From positions 1,240,001 through 1,304,000 of the forward strand of contig OZ257131.1 of NCBI GenBank assembly GCA_965278985.1: a DNA stretch of 64,000 bases, given 5' to 3'. The translations under genes were made by a program, and so were the position numbers. Below the pieces are notes generated by a model. The model ran no database searches and was not told the DNA's origin. It saw only the letters and a program-made list of their open reading frames with translations. How positions within the stretch are numbered: position 1 is the stretch's first letter; each line of letters opens with the position of its first letter. Positions 43,243 to 52,367 of this stretch are shown here, piece after piece. The stretch is from CAISIP01 sp965278985 (lineage in GTDB: Bacteria; Pseudomonadota; Gammaproteobacteria; Burkholderiales; Burkholderiaceae_C).

Positions 43243-44964
43243 ATGAAAAACCTTTCCATCCAGAAACAATTGACCCTTGCGTTCGGCGCATTGGTCGTCC
43301 TGGTGCTCCTGGTGAGCACCTTCGCCGTGCAAAGCCTCAGCAGCCTGAACGCGAAGTTCGCGAGCTATGTGGAAGGCGAGGCCAAGCGCGAGACCCTGGC
43401 CGTCAACGTCTTGAACACTGCGAACCGGCGGGCCATCGCGGTGCGCGACATGGTGCTCGTGCGGACACCGGCAGACCGGCAGGCCCAGCAGGCCGTGGCG
43501 GTCAAGGCCCACGGGGAGCTGCAATCCACCCTCAAGGCCCTGAAAGACGAGGTCGCCACCGCGCCCGACGTGGGCGCGCGTGACCGCACGCTGGTGGCTG
43601 CCATCGACAAGGTGGAAACCGCCTATTCGCCCGTGGCATTGGCCATCGTGCAATTGGCCGCGGCCGACCGGCGCGAGGAGGCCATCGACAAGATGAACAT
43701 CGAATGCCGCCCCTTGCTGGCCGAACTGATCGCCGCGGCCGACGCCTACATCGCATACACCCATGAACAGGCCGAGAGCAAGGTGCAAGCCGCCGCTGCC
43801 GCGTACGCGGTGCAGCGCAGCCTGCTGCTCCTGGTCAGCGCGCTGACCCTGGCCATCGCCGTGGGCCTGGGCTGGCTGATCACGCGCCGCCTGCTGGCAG
43901 CACTGGGCGCGGAGCCGGTGGACCTCAGCGATGCCGCCCGCCGCGTGGCCGAGGGCGACCTCGGCCCGGTGCGCGGCGCGGACACCGCCACCGCCGGCAG
44001 CGTGCTGGCCTCCATGGGTGCCATGCAGGCCCAACTGGTCGGCCTGATCGGCCAGGTGCGCGGTTCGGCCGACAGCATCGCCACGGCCAGCGCGCAGATC
44101 GCCCAGGGCAACAGCGACCTGTCCAGCCGCACCGAACAGCAGGCCGCGGCGCTGCAGCAAACCGCCGCCACGATGGACGAACTCGGCAACACCGTGCGCG
44201 GCAATGCCGACAACGCCCGCCAGGCCAACCAGCTTGCACGCGGTGCCAGCGACGTGGCGGTGAAAGGTGGCACCGTCGTGTCCGAGGTGGTGGCGACCAT
44301 GAAGGGGATCAACGACAGCTCGAGGCAGATCGCCGAAATCATCTCCGTCATCGATGGCATCGCGTTCCAGACCAACATCCTGGCGCTGAATGCGGCCGTG
44401 GAGGCCGCGCGTGCCGGCGAGCAAGGCCGCGGTTTCGCGGTGGTGGCGGGCGAGGTGCGCAACCTCGCCAAGCGCAGCGCCGACGCCGCCAAGCAGATCA
44501 AGACCCTCATCACCCACAGCGTGGAGCAGGTGGCCCAGGGCTCCGTGCTGGTCGATCAGGCCGGCCAGCGGATGGAAGAGATCGTGGGTGCCATCCAGCG
44601 TGTGAGCGACATGGTGGGCGAGATCAGCGCTGCGAGCGTCGAACAAAGCCAGGGCGTCAGCCAGGTCGGGCAAGCCGTGTCGCAGATGGACCAGGTGACG
44701 CAGCAGAACGCGGCGCTCGTGGAAGAAAGCGCCGCCGCCGCCGAGAGCCTGCGGGAACAGGCCCACCACCTGGTGCAGACCGTGGCCGTGTTCCGGCTGG
44801 ACAACAGCGCGACGCACCATGCCGCCGTGGTGGATGCGCAACCCGTCGCGCTGCGCGCGGTTCCCGCACCGCGCACCGCGGCACGCCGCCAGCCGCTGTC
44901 CGTCGCGCCCAAGGTGCGCCTGGCGGCTGCCCACCACGGTGCGGACGCCTGGGAGGCCTTCTGA
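43243..44964 (+). CDS. Methyl-accepting chemotaxis protein
   Basis: 573 residues. Membrane helix 1 at about 11-32, a helical periplasmic sensor of four-helix-bundle type (about 33-190), helix 2 (about 192-212), HAMP, then the signalling domain (about 300-530). The strictly conserved tip is ISVIDGIAFQTNILALNAAVEAARAGEQ-like, as seen in all class members. The C-terminal five residues AWEAF fit the xWxxF pattern of CheR-binding pentapeptides. The ligand is unknown. It is followed after 30 bases by the GGDEF/EAL gene, which has its own AGGAG site, so the pair is likely an operon. Confidence 0.96.
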   Translation: MKNLSIQKQLTLAFGALVVLVLLVSTFAVQSLSSLNAKFASYVEGEAKRETLAVNVLNTANRRAIAVRDMVLVRTPADRQAQQAVAVKAHGELQSTLKALKDEVATAPDVGARDRTLVAAIDKVETAYSPVALAIVQLAAADRREEAIDKMNIECRPLLAELIAAADAYIAYTHEQAESKVQAAAAAYAVQRSLLLLVSALTLAIAVGLGWLITRRLLAALGAEPVDLSDAARRVAEGDLGPVRGADTATAGSVLASMGAMQAQLVGLIGQVRGSADSIATASAQIAQGNSDLSSRTEQQAAALQQTAATMDELGNTVRGNADNARQANQLARGASDVAVKGGTVVSEVVATMKGINDSSRQIAEIISVIDGIAFQTNILALNAAVEAARAGEQGRGFAVVAGEVRNLAKRSADAAKQIKTLITHSVEQVAQGSVLVDQAGQRMEEIVGAIQRVSDMVGEISAASVEQSQGVSQVGQAVSQMDQVTQQNAALVEESAAAAESLREQAHHLVQTVAVFRLDNSATHHAAVVDAQPVALRAVPAPRTAARRQPLSVAPKVRLAAAHHGADAWEAF

Positions 44965-44994
44965 ACGCCGCGCACCGCGGCCAGGAGAAACGTC

Positions 44995-46893
44995 ATGCCT
45001 TACCCCCACCCACCCGCCGGTTCCGGCGAAACGCCGAGCACCCCTACACCCACGATGGGCGGCGCAGCTGATTCGTCCGAAGAAGAGCTTCTGCAGTTCC
45101 TGTACCAGTCGCCCATCGGCCTGCTGCAGACCACGCTGGACGGGGAGATCACCATGATCAACCCCGTGTCGGCCCAGCTCCTGATGCCGCTGGCGCCCAG
45201 CGGCCACCTGGCCAACCTGTTCGACACGCTCCAGTCCGTGGCCCCGCAGCTGCGCCACCTCCCGGCATCCTGCAAGGAGCCTGTAGGCAGCCTGTGCGAG
45301 TCGCTGCGTATCGTCGTTCCCGGGCCTCGCGTCGACGGCTTGCCGACCACGAAGGACCTGGCGATCCGCCTGGTCAAGCTCGGAGCCAACAAGCTCATGG
45401 CCAGCGTGACCGACATCAGCCTCGCGGTGCAACAGGAGCAGGCGCGGCTGGTGACCCGGCTGCGCGATGCCGAGCGCGTCGACCGCCTCACCTCGATGCC
45501 CAACCGCACCGTGGTGCTGGAGCGCCTGGCCGTGGCGCAGGCGACCGCCGAGCGCGAGCCCGACTACCAGTTCGCGGTGCTGTTCATCAACGGCGACCGG
45601 TTCTCCAGCGTGAACGTCACCTGGGGAGCAGCGGCCGGGGATGATCTTCTGCGGCTGATGGCCGGCCGTCTGCGGGGCGCCTTGCGCGCCGGCAACGACG
45701 CCACCCGGGGCCCGCAGCCCGTCGTGACGACCGCCAGGCTGGGGGCCGACGAGTTTGTGGTGGTGCTGGAGCGACTGCGGCGCGAGGACGACGTGCGGGG
45801 CATCGCGCAGCGGCTGGTGCTGGCCCTGTGCAAGCCCTACAGCATCGGCGGCAACCAGGTCCACGCCACCGCCAGCATCGGCGTGCTCATGCGCAAGCAT
45901 GCGCAGGGGGATGCCGACGCGGTGCTGCAGGAGGCCAGCCTGGCGATGCGCGAGGCCAAGCGCACCGGCGGCGCCCGGTACCGCTTTTTCGAGCCCGAGA
46001 TGAAGGAGCGCGCGCAGCGCCGCGGGAACCTCGAGGGCGAGTTGCGCAATGCGCTGGCGGCGAATGAACTGTTCGTGGTCTACCAGCCCATCGTCGACCT
46101 GAATGACGACCGCGTCGCCGGGGTCGAGGCGCTGGTGCGCTGGCAGCACCCCGTGCGCGGCATCGTCTCGCCCATCGAATTCATCGAGATCGCCGAAGAG
46201 ACAGGCCTGATCGGCCCGCTGGGTGAGTTCGTGCTGCGCACGGCCTGCCACGCCTTCGTGCGCTGGCAGCGTCTGCTGGGCGCCAAGGCACCGCGCATGC
46301 TGTCGGTCAACCTGTCGCGCGCGCAGCTGGTCGATCCGCTGCTGGTGCAGATGGTGCAAAGGGCGTTGCAGTCCAGCGGATTGGCGCCGGAGCACTTGCA
46401 GCTCGAGGTCACCGAGAGCCTGGCAGCGCAGGGCGAACACGTGCTGAACAAGCTGCACGAACTCAAGGGCCTGGGCCTGGCGCTGGCACTCGACGACTTC
46501 GGTACCGGTTACTCGTCGCTGGCGAGCCTGCACCTGATGCCGGTGGACGTGGTCAAGATCGACCGCTCCTTCGTGAGCCAGTCCGAGTCCAGCCTGCACC
46601 ACCGCGTGCTGATCGAGGCGACGGTCCGCGTGGCGCGCAGCCTGGGCATGCGCACCGTGGCCGAGGGCATCGAGACCGAGGGCCAGGCGAACGTGCTGGC
46701 GGAGCTGGAATGCGACAAGGGCCAGGGCTACCTCTATGCCAAGCCGCTGTCCGCAGAGGCCGCCGCGGACTGGCTCTCCGCCTACCGCGGCATCCCCGCG
46801 GGCCTCACCGACACCGCAGGCACGGCGGGCACTGCGGGAAGAACCTGCCTGGCGCGGTGCCGACGCGCACGTGCCGCCGCCGTGCACGATTAG
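44995..46893 (+). CDS. PAS-GGDEF-EAL cyclic-di-GMP signalling protein
   Basis: 632 residues. A short PAS-like N-terminus (about 30-145), a GGDEF domain (about 160-335) and an EAL domain (about 345-600). The GGDEF motif reads GADEF (about residue 250), so cyclase activity is doubtful. The EAL domain keeps the catalytic signature: VEALVRWQHP, a NLS motif in SVNLSRAQL, LEVTES, DDFGTGYSSL, KIDRSFV and EGIET. It is probably an active phosphodiesterase degrading c-di-GMP, perhaps with the GADEF domain as a GTP-sensing regulator. It follows a chemoreceptor gene, linking taxis and c-di-GMP. The tail after residue 600 is Ala/Thr/Arg-rich and not conserved-looking. Confidence 0.93.
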   Translation: MPYPHPPAGSGETPSTPTPTMGGAADSSEEELLQFLYQSPIGLLQTTLDGEITMINPVSAQLLMPLAPSGHLANLFDTLQSVAPQLRHLPASCKEPVGSLCESLRIVVPGPRVDGLPTTKDLAIRLVKLGANKLMASVTDISLAVQQEQARLVTRLRDAERVDRLTSMPNRTVVLERLAVAQATAEREPDYQFAVLFINGDRFSSVNVTWGAAAGDDLLRLMAGRLRGALRAGNDATRGPQPVVTTARLGADEFVVVLERLRREDDVRGIAQRLVLALCKPYSIGGNQVHATASIGVLMRKHAQGDADAVLQEASLAMREAKRTGGARYRFFEPEMKERAQRRGNLEGELRNALAANELFVVYQPIVDLNDDRVAGVEALVRWQHPVRGIVSPIEFIEIAEETGLIGPLGEFVLRTACHAFVRWQRLLGAKAPRMLSVNLSRAQLVDPLLVQMVQRALQSSGLAPEHLQLEVTESLAAQGEHVLNKLHELKGLGLALALDDFGTGYSSLASLHLMPVDVVKIDRSFVSQSESSLHHRVLIEATVRVARSLGMRTVAEGIETEGQANVLAELECDKGQGYLYAKPLSAEAAADWLSAYRGIPAGLTDTAGTAGTAGRTCLARCRRARAAAVHD

Positions 46894-47015
46894 CTGTCGC
46901 ACAGCGGTTCGCGCACTTCTCGGAGCTGATGGCTGCCGGCCGGCCACTGCCGGCCAACCACTCACCGCGTTTCGCGCCAGTGCCCGAGCCCACCATCCGC
47001 ATGGGCGCGCGGCAA

Positions 47016-47028
47016 GGACATATTGTCC
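47016..47028. promoter_or_regulatory. 5-3-5 dyad upstream of cydD
   Basis: GGACA-TAT-TGTCC, perfect, about 50 bases before the cydD start, in the 186-base gap after the EAL gene. It is a candidate operator for the cytochrome bd operon. It does not match the FNR/Anr box TTGAT-N4-ATCAA. Confidence 0.35.
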
Positions 47029-47079
47029 CGGTGCGTGTATACGGGCGGCTCGTGGGGGTTGCCGGTGCGATGATGGGAC

Positions 47080-48903
47080 ATGCCGGTGCCGGCCCTCCCG
47101 ACCATGCACGACACACCGTCGACCCCTTCACCCCCCCTCCAACCGTCTGCAATTGCCGGTGTGGCCAGGATGGGTGTGGCAGCGCAGGTGTTGGCCTCGG
47201 TGTTGTGGATCCCGCAGGCCGCAATGCTGGGCTGGGCCGTGCAGGGCCTGGCCGATCGCCGTGGAATGGATGCGGTGCTGTGGCCTGCGATGGGCATCGT
47301 TCTGCTGGGTGCCTTGCGCGCGGCGCTGGACGCCTGGGGTGCACGCCGGGTGTTCCGCGCGGCACGCAATCAATTGACCGCACTGCGTGCCCGCATGGCC
47401 ACCGTGCTGGCTTCGCGTTCACCGCTGGACAAAGGCCGGCCCGCCTCGGGCCTGGCCGCCAGCGTGCTGGGGGAACAGGCCGAGGCTGTGTTGCCGTACC
47501 TGCTGCGTTACCCCACCGCGCGCTGGCGTTGCATGCTGGTGCCGCTGGCCCTGCTGCCGGCGGTGGGCTGGTGCTCGTGGGTGGCAGCGCTGGTGTTGCT
47601 GGTGGCCGCGCCGTTGATTCCTCTCTTCATGGCCATCGTGGGCTGGCGTGCGCAGGCAGCCAGCCGGGCGCAGCTGGGTGCACTGGGCGGCATGCAGGGC
47701 TTCCTGCTGGACCGGCTGCGTGGCCTGGCGACGCTGCGCGCCCTGGGCGCGGTGGAGGCCACGGCGCTGCGCCTGCGCCAACGCGCGCAGGACCTGCGGG
47801 TGCGCACGCTGGCCGTGTTGCGCATCGCCTTCCTGTCGTCAGCGGTGCTGGAGCTGTTCTCGGCACTCGGCGTGGCCATGGTGGCGGTGTACATCGGCTT
47901 CCACCTGCTGGGCACGCTGGAGTTCGGCGCCTGGGGCCGGCAGCTGACGCTGGGCGAGGGCCTGTTCGTGCTGCTGCTGGCGCCGAGTTTTTTCGAGCCG
48001 CTGCGCGAGTTGTCGGCCGTGTGGCACGACCGCGCCGCGGGCGAGGCGGCATTGCAGGCGCTGGATGCGATGGCCGAGGAGGGCACCTCGCTGCCGGGGG
48101 CGCTGCACGCCACGGCTGACGCGGCGCTGCCAGCACAGTCGGCGCAGTTGGCGCAGTTGGCGCAGTCAGCGGGTGCGCTGGCCGTGGCGTTGCGCAGCCT
48201 CGGCTACACCCATCCCGATGGAGAGGTGCTGTTCGATGGCCTGGACCTGGCGGTGGCACCCGGTGAGCGGGTCGCGCTCACGGGCGCCAGCGGCGCCGGC
48301 AAGACCGTCCTGCTGAGCCTCATTGCCGGCCTGGCTCCGGCCACGGCGGGTGAGGTGCGCATCGGCGGGCAACTGCTGGCGCCCGCCACCGCGAACAACC
48401 TGCGCAGCCGCATGGCCTGGATCGGCCAGCGCCCGCACATCTTCACGGGCTCGGTGCACCAGAACCTCACGCTGGGCCGCACGCATGGGGGTGCCGCGCA
48501 GCTGCAGGCGGCAACCCACCTGGCCGCGCTGGAATCGGTGGCCCAGGCCGGCCCTGGCGTGGCGCTGGGGGAGGGCGGCCACGGCCTGTCCGGTGGCGAG
48601 GCCGCGCGGCTGGCGCTGGCGCGTGCCGCGCTGCACCCGGGCGCCGGCCTGCTGCTGGCCGACGAGCCCACGGCGCACCTGGACAGCGACACGGCCCTGC
48701 GCGTGACCGAAGCCCTGCTGCAGCTTGCCGAGGGCCGCACGCTGATCGTGGCCACACACGACCCGCAGCTCATCGCGCGCATGCAGCGCAGCGTGCGTAT
48801 CGGTGGGGCCGCCTCGGCCGATGGCGCGGTGTGGGCGACACGACCCGTCCATGCGCCCAGGCCCCGCGCGCCTGCCGCCCCCGAACCGCAGGAGGCCCTG
48901 TGA
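47080..48903 (+). CDS. cydD: Cysteine/glutathione ABC exporter subunit CydD
   Basis: 607 residues. An ABC half-transporter that with CydC exports cysteine and glutathione to the periplasm and is needed for cytochrome bd assembly. Six-helix membrane part (about 25-330), then an ATPase: Walker A GASGAGKT, signature LSGGEAARL, Walker B LLLADEPTAHLDS and the switch His in ATHD. It opens the cydDCABX series. ATG 47080 or, 24 bases on, ATG 47104 may be the start; neither has a strong ribosome site. Its stop overlaps the cydC start (GTGA). Confidence 0.93.
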   Translation: MPVPALPTMHDTPSTPSPPLQPSAIAGVARMGVAAQVLASVLWIPQAAMLGWAVQGLADRRGMDAVLWPAMGIVLLGALRAALDAWGARRVFRAARNQLTALRARMATVLASRSPLDKGRPASGLAASVLGEQAEAVLPYLLRYPTARWRCMLVPLALLPAVGWCSWVAALVLLVAAPLIPLFMAIVGWRAQAASRAQLGALGGMQGFLLDRLRGLATLRALGAVEATALRLRQRAQDLRVRTLAVLRIAFLSSAVLELFSALGVAMVAVYIGFHLLGTLEFGAWGRQLTLGEGLFVLLLAPSFFEPLRELSAVWHDRAAGEAALQALDAMAEEGTSLPGALHATADAALPAQSAQLAQLAQSAGALAVALRSLGYTHPDGEVLFDGLDLAVAPGERVALTGASGAGKTVLLSLIAGLAPATAGEVRIGGQLLAPATANNLRSRMAWIGQRPHIFTGSVHQNLTLGRTHGGAAQLQAATHLAALESVAQAGPGVALGEGGHGLSGGEAARLALARAALHPGAGLLLADEPTAHLDSDTALRVTEALLQLAEGRTLIVATHDPQLIARMQRSVRIGGAASADGAVWATRPVHAPRPRAPAAPEPQEAL

Positions 48904-50651
48904 CCACGCCTATGGCCCCGCCCCGGCAACACGCCAGCACCCGCCGCCGGCGTGAACTGCGCGCAGCGCTGCGCCCTTTCGGCCAGGTGGCGGCCCGCCG
49001 CATGGCGCTGGGCCTGGCGCTGGCCGCCTGCACCGTGCTGATGGGCGTGGGCCTGCTGGGCCTGTCGGGCTGGTTCATCACCGCCACGGCGCTGGCCGGT
49101 GCGAGCGTGGCCACAGCGCTGGTCTTCGACGTGTTCATGCCCTCGGCCGGCATCCGCTTGCTGGCCCTGGGCCGCACGGCCTCGCGTTATGCCGAGCGGC
49201 TGGTCACGCACGACGCCACGCTCGCCGTGCTGGCTGCATTGCGCGAGCAGCTGTTCCGCGCATGGGCCGCGCCGCAGGCGGCACGCCAGCTGGCGGCCCG
49301 GCCTGCGCGGCTGCTGTTCCGGCTGGCCGTGGACGTGGATGCGCTGGAGTCCCTGCCGCTGCGCCTGCTGGTGCCCCTGGCCGCGGCCGTCGGTGGTGCG
49401 CTGATGGCGGGGCTGGTGCTGGCCTTGGTGGTGGGCTGGCCCCACGCCTGGCTGGGCCTGGCCGCGACGCTGTGGCTGCTGCTCACCGGCCTGGGCATCG
49501 CCGCGCTGGTGGCCCGCCGCGCACGCCGGCTGGCGATGCGCCGCGCCCAGGTGCTGGAGCGCCTGCGCGCCCAGGCCGTGGACTTGGTGGCCGGGCAGAC
49601 CGAGCTGGCCATGGCCGGTCGGCTGCAGGCGCAATGCGCGGCGATGCGCCACACGGACGACCGCTTGCAGGCGGTGGACGACGCGCTGCACCGGCTGGAC
49701 ACGCACGCCGGCACCGCGTACGGCCTGACCGCCACGCTGACCCTGGCCGCCGCGCTGCTGCTGGCCGGTTGGCTGGTGGAGCGTGGCGCCATCGGCGTGC
49801 CGGCCGCGGCGCTGGTGGTGCTGGTAGCCCTCGCGGCAGCCGAGCCGTTCTCTGCGCTGCGGCGGGGCGCGTTGGAGGCGGCCCGCACGCTGCTGGCCGC
49901 GCACCGGCTGGCGCCGCAACTGGCGGCCGCGGCGCACGGTGGCACTCCGCCACCACAGGCGCCTCCACACGCGCAGGGCCTGGCGCTGCAGCTGCGCGAC
50001 ATCACCGCCGCGCACCCCGGCACACCCCGCGCCGTGCTGCACAACCTGTCGCTGCAGATCGCCGTGGGCGAACGTGTGGCCCTGGTAGGCGCCAGTGGCG
50101 CGGGCAAGTCCACGCTGATGGCCATCGCCGCTGGCGAACTCGCGCCGCTGTCCGGCCAGTGCCAACGCATCGCGCACTGCCTGCTGACGCAGCGCAGCGA
50201 GGTCTTCCAGGACGACCTGCGCGGCAACCTGCTGCTGGCCGATGCCGCTGCCACCGACCCGCAGCTGTGGTCAGCCCTGGAGTCCGCGGGCCTGGCCCCG
50301 GCGCTGCGCGAGCACCATGCCGGGCTGGACACGCTGCTGGGCGAGGGCGGCCTGGGCCTGTCGGGCGGCCAGCTGCGGCGCCTGGCGCTGGCGCGCCTGC
50401 TGTTGCGCGATGCACCGCTGTGGCTGCTGGACGAACCCACCGAGGCGCTCGACGCCGCCATCGCACACGACGTGCTGCAGCGGCTGGCCCAGCACGCCGA
50501 CGGGCACACGCTGCTCATCGCCACCCACCTGCGCCGCGAGGCTGCGCTGGCAGACCGCCTGCTGTGCCTGCAGGACGGCCGCTTGGTGGCCGACCTGCAC
50601 CGTGGCAGCGCCGCCTTCGATGCCGCACTGCAACGGCTGCGCCCAGACTGA
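48900..50651 (+). CDS. cydC: Cysteine/glutathione ABC exporter subunit CydC
   Basis: 583 residues from GTG 48900, which overlaps the cydD stop by four bases and has AGGAGG five bases upstream. The membrane domain begins with GVGLLGLSGWFITATALAG, a recognisable CydC stretch. The ATPase has Walker A GASGAGKS, signature LSGGQLRRLALARLLL, Walker B LWLLDEPTEALD and ATHL (switch region). It forms a heterodimer with CydD in the inner membrane. Confidence 0.94.
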   Translation: MTTPMAPPRQHASTRRRRELRAALRPFGQVAARRMALGLALAACTVLMGVGLLGLSGWFITATALAGASVATALVFDVFMPSAGIRLLALGRTASRYAERLVTHDATLAVLAALREQLFRAWAAPQAARQLAARPARLLFRLAVDVDALESLPLRLLVPLAAAVGGALMAGLVLALVVGWPHAWLGLAATLWLLLTGLGIAALVARRARRLAMRRAQVLERLRAQAVDLVAGQTELAMAGRLQAQCAAMRHTDDRLQAVDDALHRLDTHAGTAYGLTATLTLAAALLLAGWLVERGAIGVPAAALVVLVALAAAEPFSALRRGALEAARTLLAAHRLAPQLAAAAHGGTPPPQAPPHAQGLALQLRDITAAHPGTPRAVLHNLSLQIAVGERVALVGASGAGKSTLMAIAAGELAPLSGQCQRIAHCLLTQRSEVFQDDLRGNLLLADAAATDPQLWSALESAGLAPALREHHAGLDTLLGEGGLGLSGGQLRRLALARLLLRDAPLWLLDEPTEALDAAIAHDVLQRLAQHADGHTLLIATHLRREAALADRLLCLQDGRLVADLHRGSAAFDAALQRLRPD

Positions 50652-50706
50652 CATGCCTTTCTTTTCACCTCACCACACCTAGAAGCACCCACCGAAGGAG
50701 CCCCCC

Positions 50707-52332
50707 ATGGATCTTGATATCGTTGCCCTCTCCCGATTGCAGTTCGCCCTCACGGCGCTGTACCACTTCCTCTTTGTGCCGCTGACCATCGGCCTGGCCG
50801 TGCTGCTGGCCATCATGGAGACGGTCTACGTGATGACGGGCCGCACCATCTGGCGCGACATGACGAAATTCTGGGGCGTGCTCTTCGGCATCAACTTCGC
50901 GATGGGCGTGGCCACGGGCATCGTCATGGAGTTCCAGTTCGGCATGAACTGGAGCTACTACAGCCACTACGTGGGCGACATCTTCGGCGCGCCGCTGGCC
51001 ATCGAGGGGCTGATGGCGTTTTTCCTGGAAGCCACCTTCGTCGGCCTGTTCTTCTTCGGCTGGGACAAGCTCAGCAAGGTGGGCCACCTCGTTGCCACCT
51101 GGTGCGTGGCCCTGGGCTCCAACCTCTCCGCGCTGTGGATCCTGATCGCCAACGGCTGGATGCAGAACCCCGTGGGCGCGGCCTTCAACCCGCAGACCAT
51201 GCGCATGGAGGTGACGGACTTTGCGGCCGTGCTGACCAACCCCGTGGCGCAGGCCAAGTTCGTGCACACCGTGTCGGCAGGATACGTGACGGCCTCGGTC
51301 TTCGTGCTGGGCGTGGCCGCGTGGTACCTGCTCAAGGGCCGGCACATCCAACTGGCCAAGCGCTCGATGACGGTAGCCGCCTCCTTCGGCCTAGCCTCGG
51401 CGCTGTCGGTGGTGGTGCTGGGCGACGAGAGCGGCTACCTGTCCACCGAGCACCAGAAGATGAAGCTGGCCGCCATCGAGGCCATGTGGAAGACCGAGCC
51501 CGCACCCGCCGCCTTCACGGCCTTCGGCTTCCCCGACCAGGCCGCGCGCGAAACGCACTATGCCATCCACATCCCCTGGGTCATGGGCCTGATCGGCACC
51601 CGCTCGCTCGACACCGTGATCCCCGGCATCGAAGACCTGGTGAAGAGCGCTGAGGACCACATCCGCGAAGGGGTCGTGGCCTACGACGCGCTGCAGACCA
51701 TCCGCGCGGCGGGCAGCGACGCCGCCATTCCCCCGGCCGCGCGCGACGCCTTCGAGGCGCACGGACAACGCCTGGGCTACGCACTGCTGCTCAAGCGCTA
51801 CATCGACGACCCGCGCCAGGCCACGCCAGAGCAGATCAGCAAAGCCGCCTGGGACACCGTGCCCGCCGTGGCGCCGCTGTACTGGAGCTTCCGCATCATG
51901 GTGGGGCTGGGCATGTTCTTCATCGCGCTCACGGCCACCTTCTTCTGGCTGTCGGCGCGGCGCAAGCTCGATGCGCATCCCTGGCTGCTGAAGGTGGCGG
52001 TGTTCGCTATTCCCTTGCCGTGGATCGCCGCCGAATGTGGCTGGATCGTGGCCGAGGTGGGCCGCCAGCCCTGGGTGATCGAGGGCGTGTTGCCCACGGC
52101 CATGGCCGTGTCCAACCTGGGCGTGGCCACGCTGTTGATCACCATCCTGGGCTTCGCAGCCATCTACACCCTGCTTGCCATCATCGAGTTCAAGCTGCTG
52201 ATGAAGGCCATCCGCAAGGGGCCGGACGAGCCCCCCACCACCACAGCCACGGCCGCGCCATCGCGTGCATCGCTCATCAGCCCGCAGCCCGAAGACCTGG
52301 CGCCGGGCAGCCCCATCTACCACGCCAAGTGA
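50707..52332 (+). CDS. cydA: Cytochrome bd ubiquinol oxidase subunit I
   Basis: 541 residues, nine-helix type. CydA carries haems b558, b595 and d and oxidises ubiquinol with high oxygen affinity. H20 (ALYHFLF) is the haem b595 axial ligand position. Other landmarks: the NFAMGVATGIVMEFQFG helix, GLMAFFLEATFVGLFFFGW, and a long Q loop of E. coli type (about 255-385). ATG has AAGGAG six bases upstream. It is followed by cydB (35 bases) and cydX. The C-terminal tail is Pro/Thr/Ala-rich and extra-membranous. Confidence 0.98.
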   Translation: MDLDIVALSRLQFALTALYHFLFVPLTIGLAVLLAIMETVYVMTGRTIWRDMTKFWGVLFGINFAMGVATGIVMEFQFGMNWSYYSHYVGDIFGAPLAIEGLMAFFLEATFVGLFFFGWDKLSKVGHLVATWCVALGSNLSALWILIANGWMQNPVGAAFNPQTMRMEVTDFAAVLTNPVAQAKFVHTVSAGYVTASVFVLGVAAWYLLKGRHIQLAKRSMTVAASFGLASALSVVVLGDESGYLSTEHQKMKLAAIEAMWKTEPAPAAFTAFGFPDQAARETHYAIHIPWVMGLIGTRSLDTVIPGIEDLVKSAEDHIREGVVAYDALQTIRAAGSDAAIPPAARDAFEAHGQRLGYALLLKRYIDDPRQATPEQISKAAWDTVPAVAPLYWSFRIMVGLGMFFIALTATFFWLSARRKLDAHPWLLKVAVFAIPLPWIAAECGWIVAEVGRQPWVIEGVLPTAMAVSNLGVATLLITILGFAAIYTLLAIIEFKLLMKAIRKGPDEPPTTTATAAPSRASLISPQPEDLAPGSPIYHAK

Positions 52333-52367
52333 ACGCGGCCTGACAGACAAGAAAAAGGAGAAACACC

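Noticed and set aside
43147..47109. A 1320-codon minus-strand frame across the chemoreceptor and EAL genes
   Set aside because: It spans two well-supported plus-strand genes and has no recognisable domain.
47104..48903. cydD as a generic toxin or multidrug ABC exporter
   Set aside because: The overlap with cydC and the following cydABX genes make the CydDC assignment far stronger.
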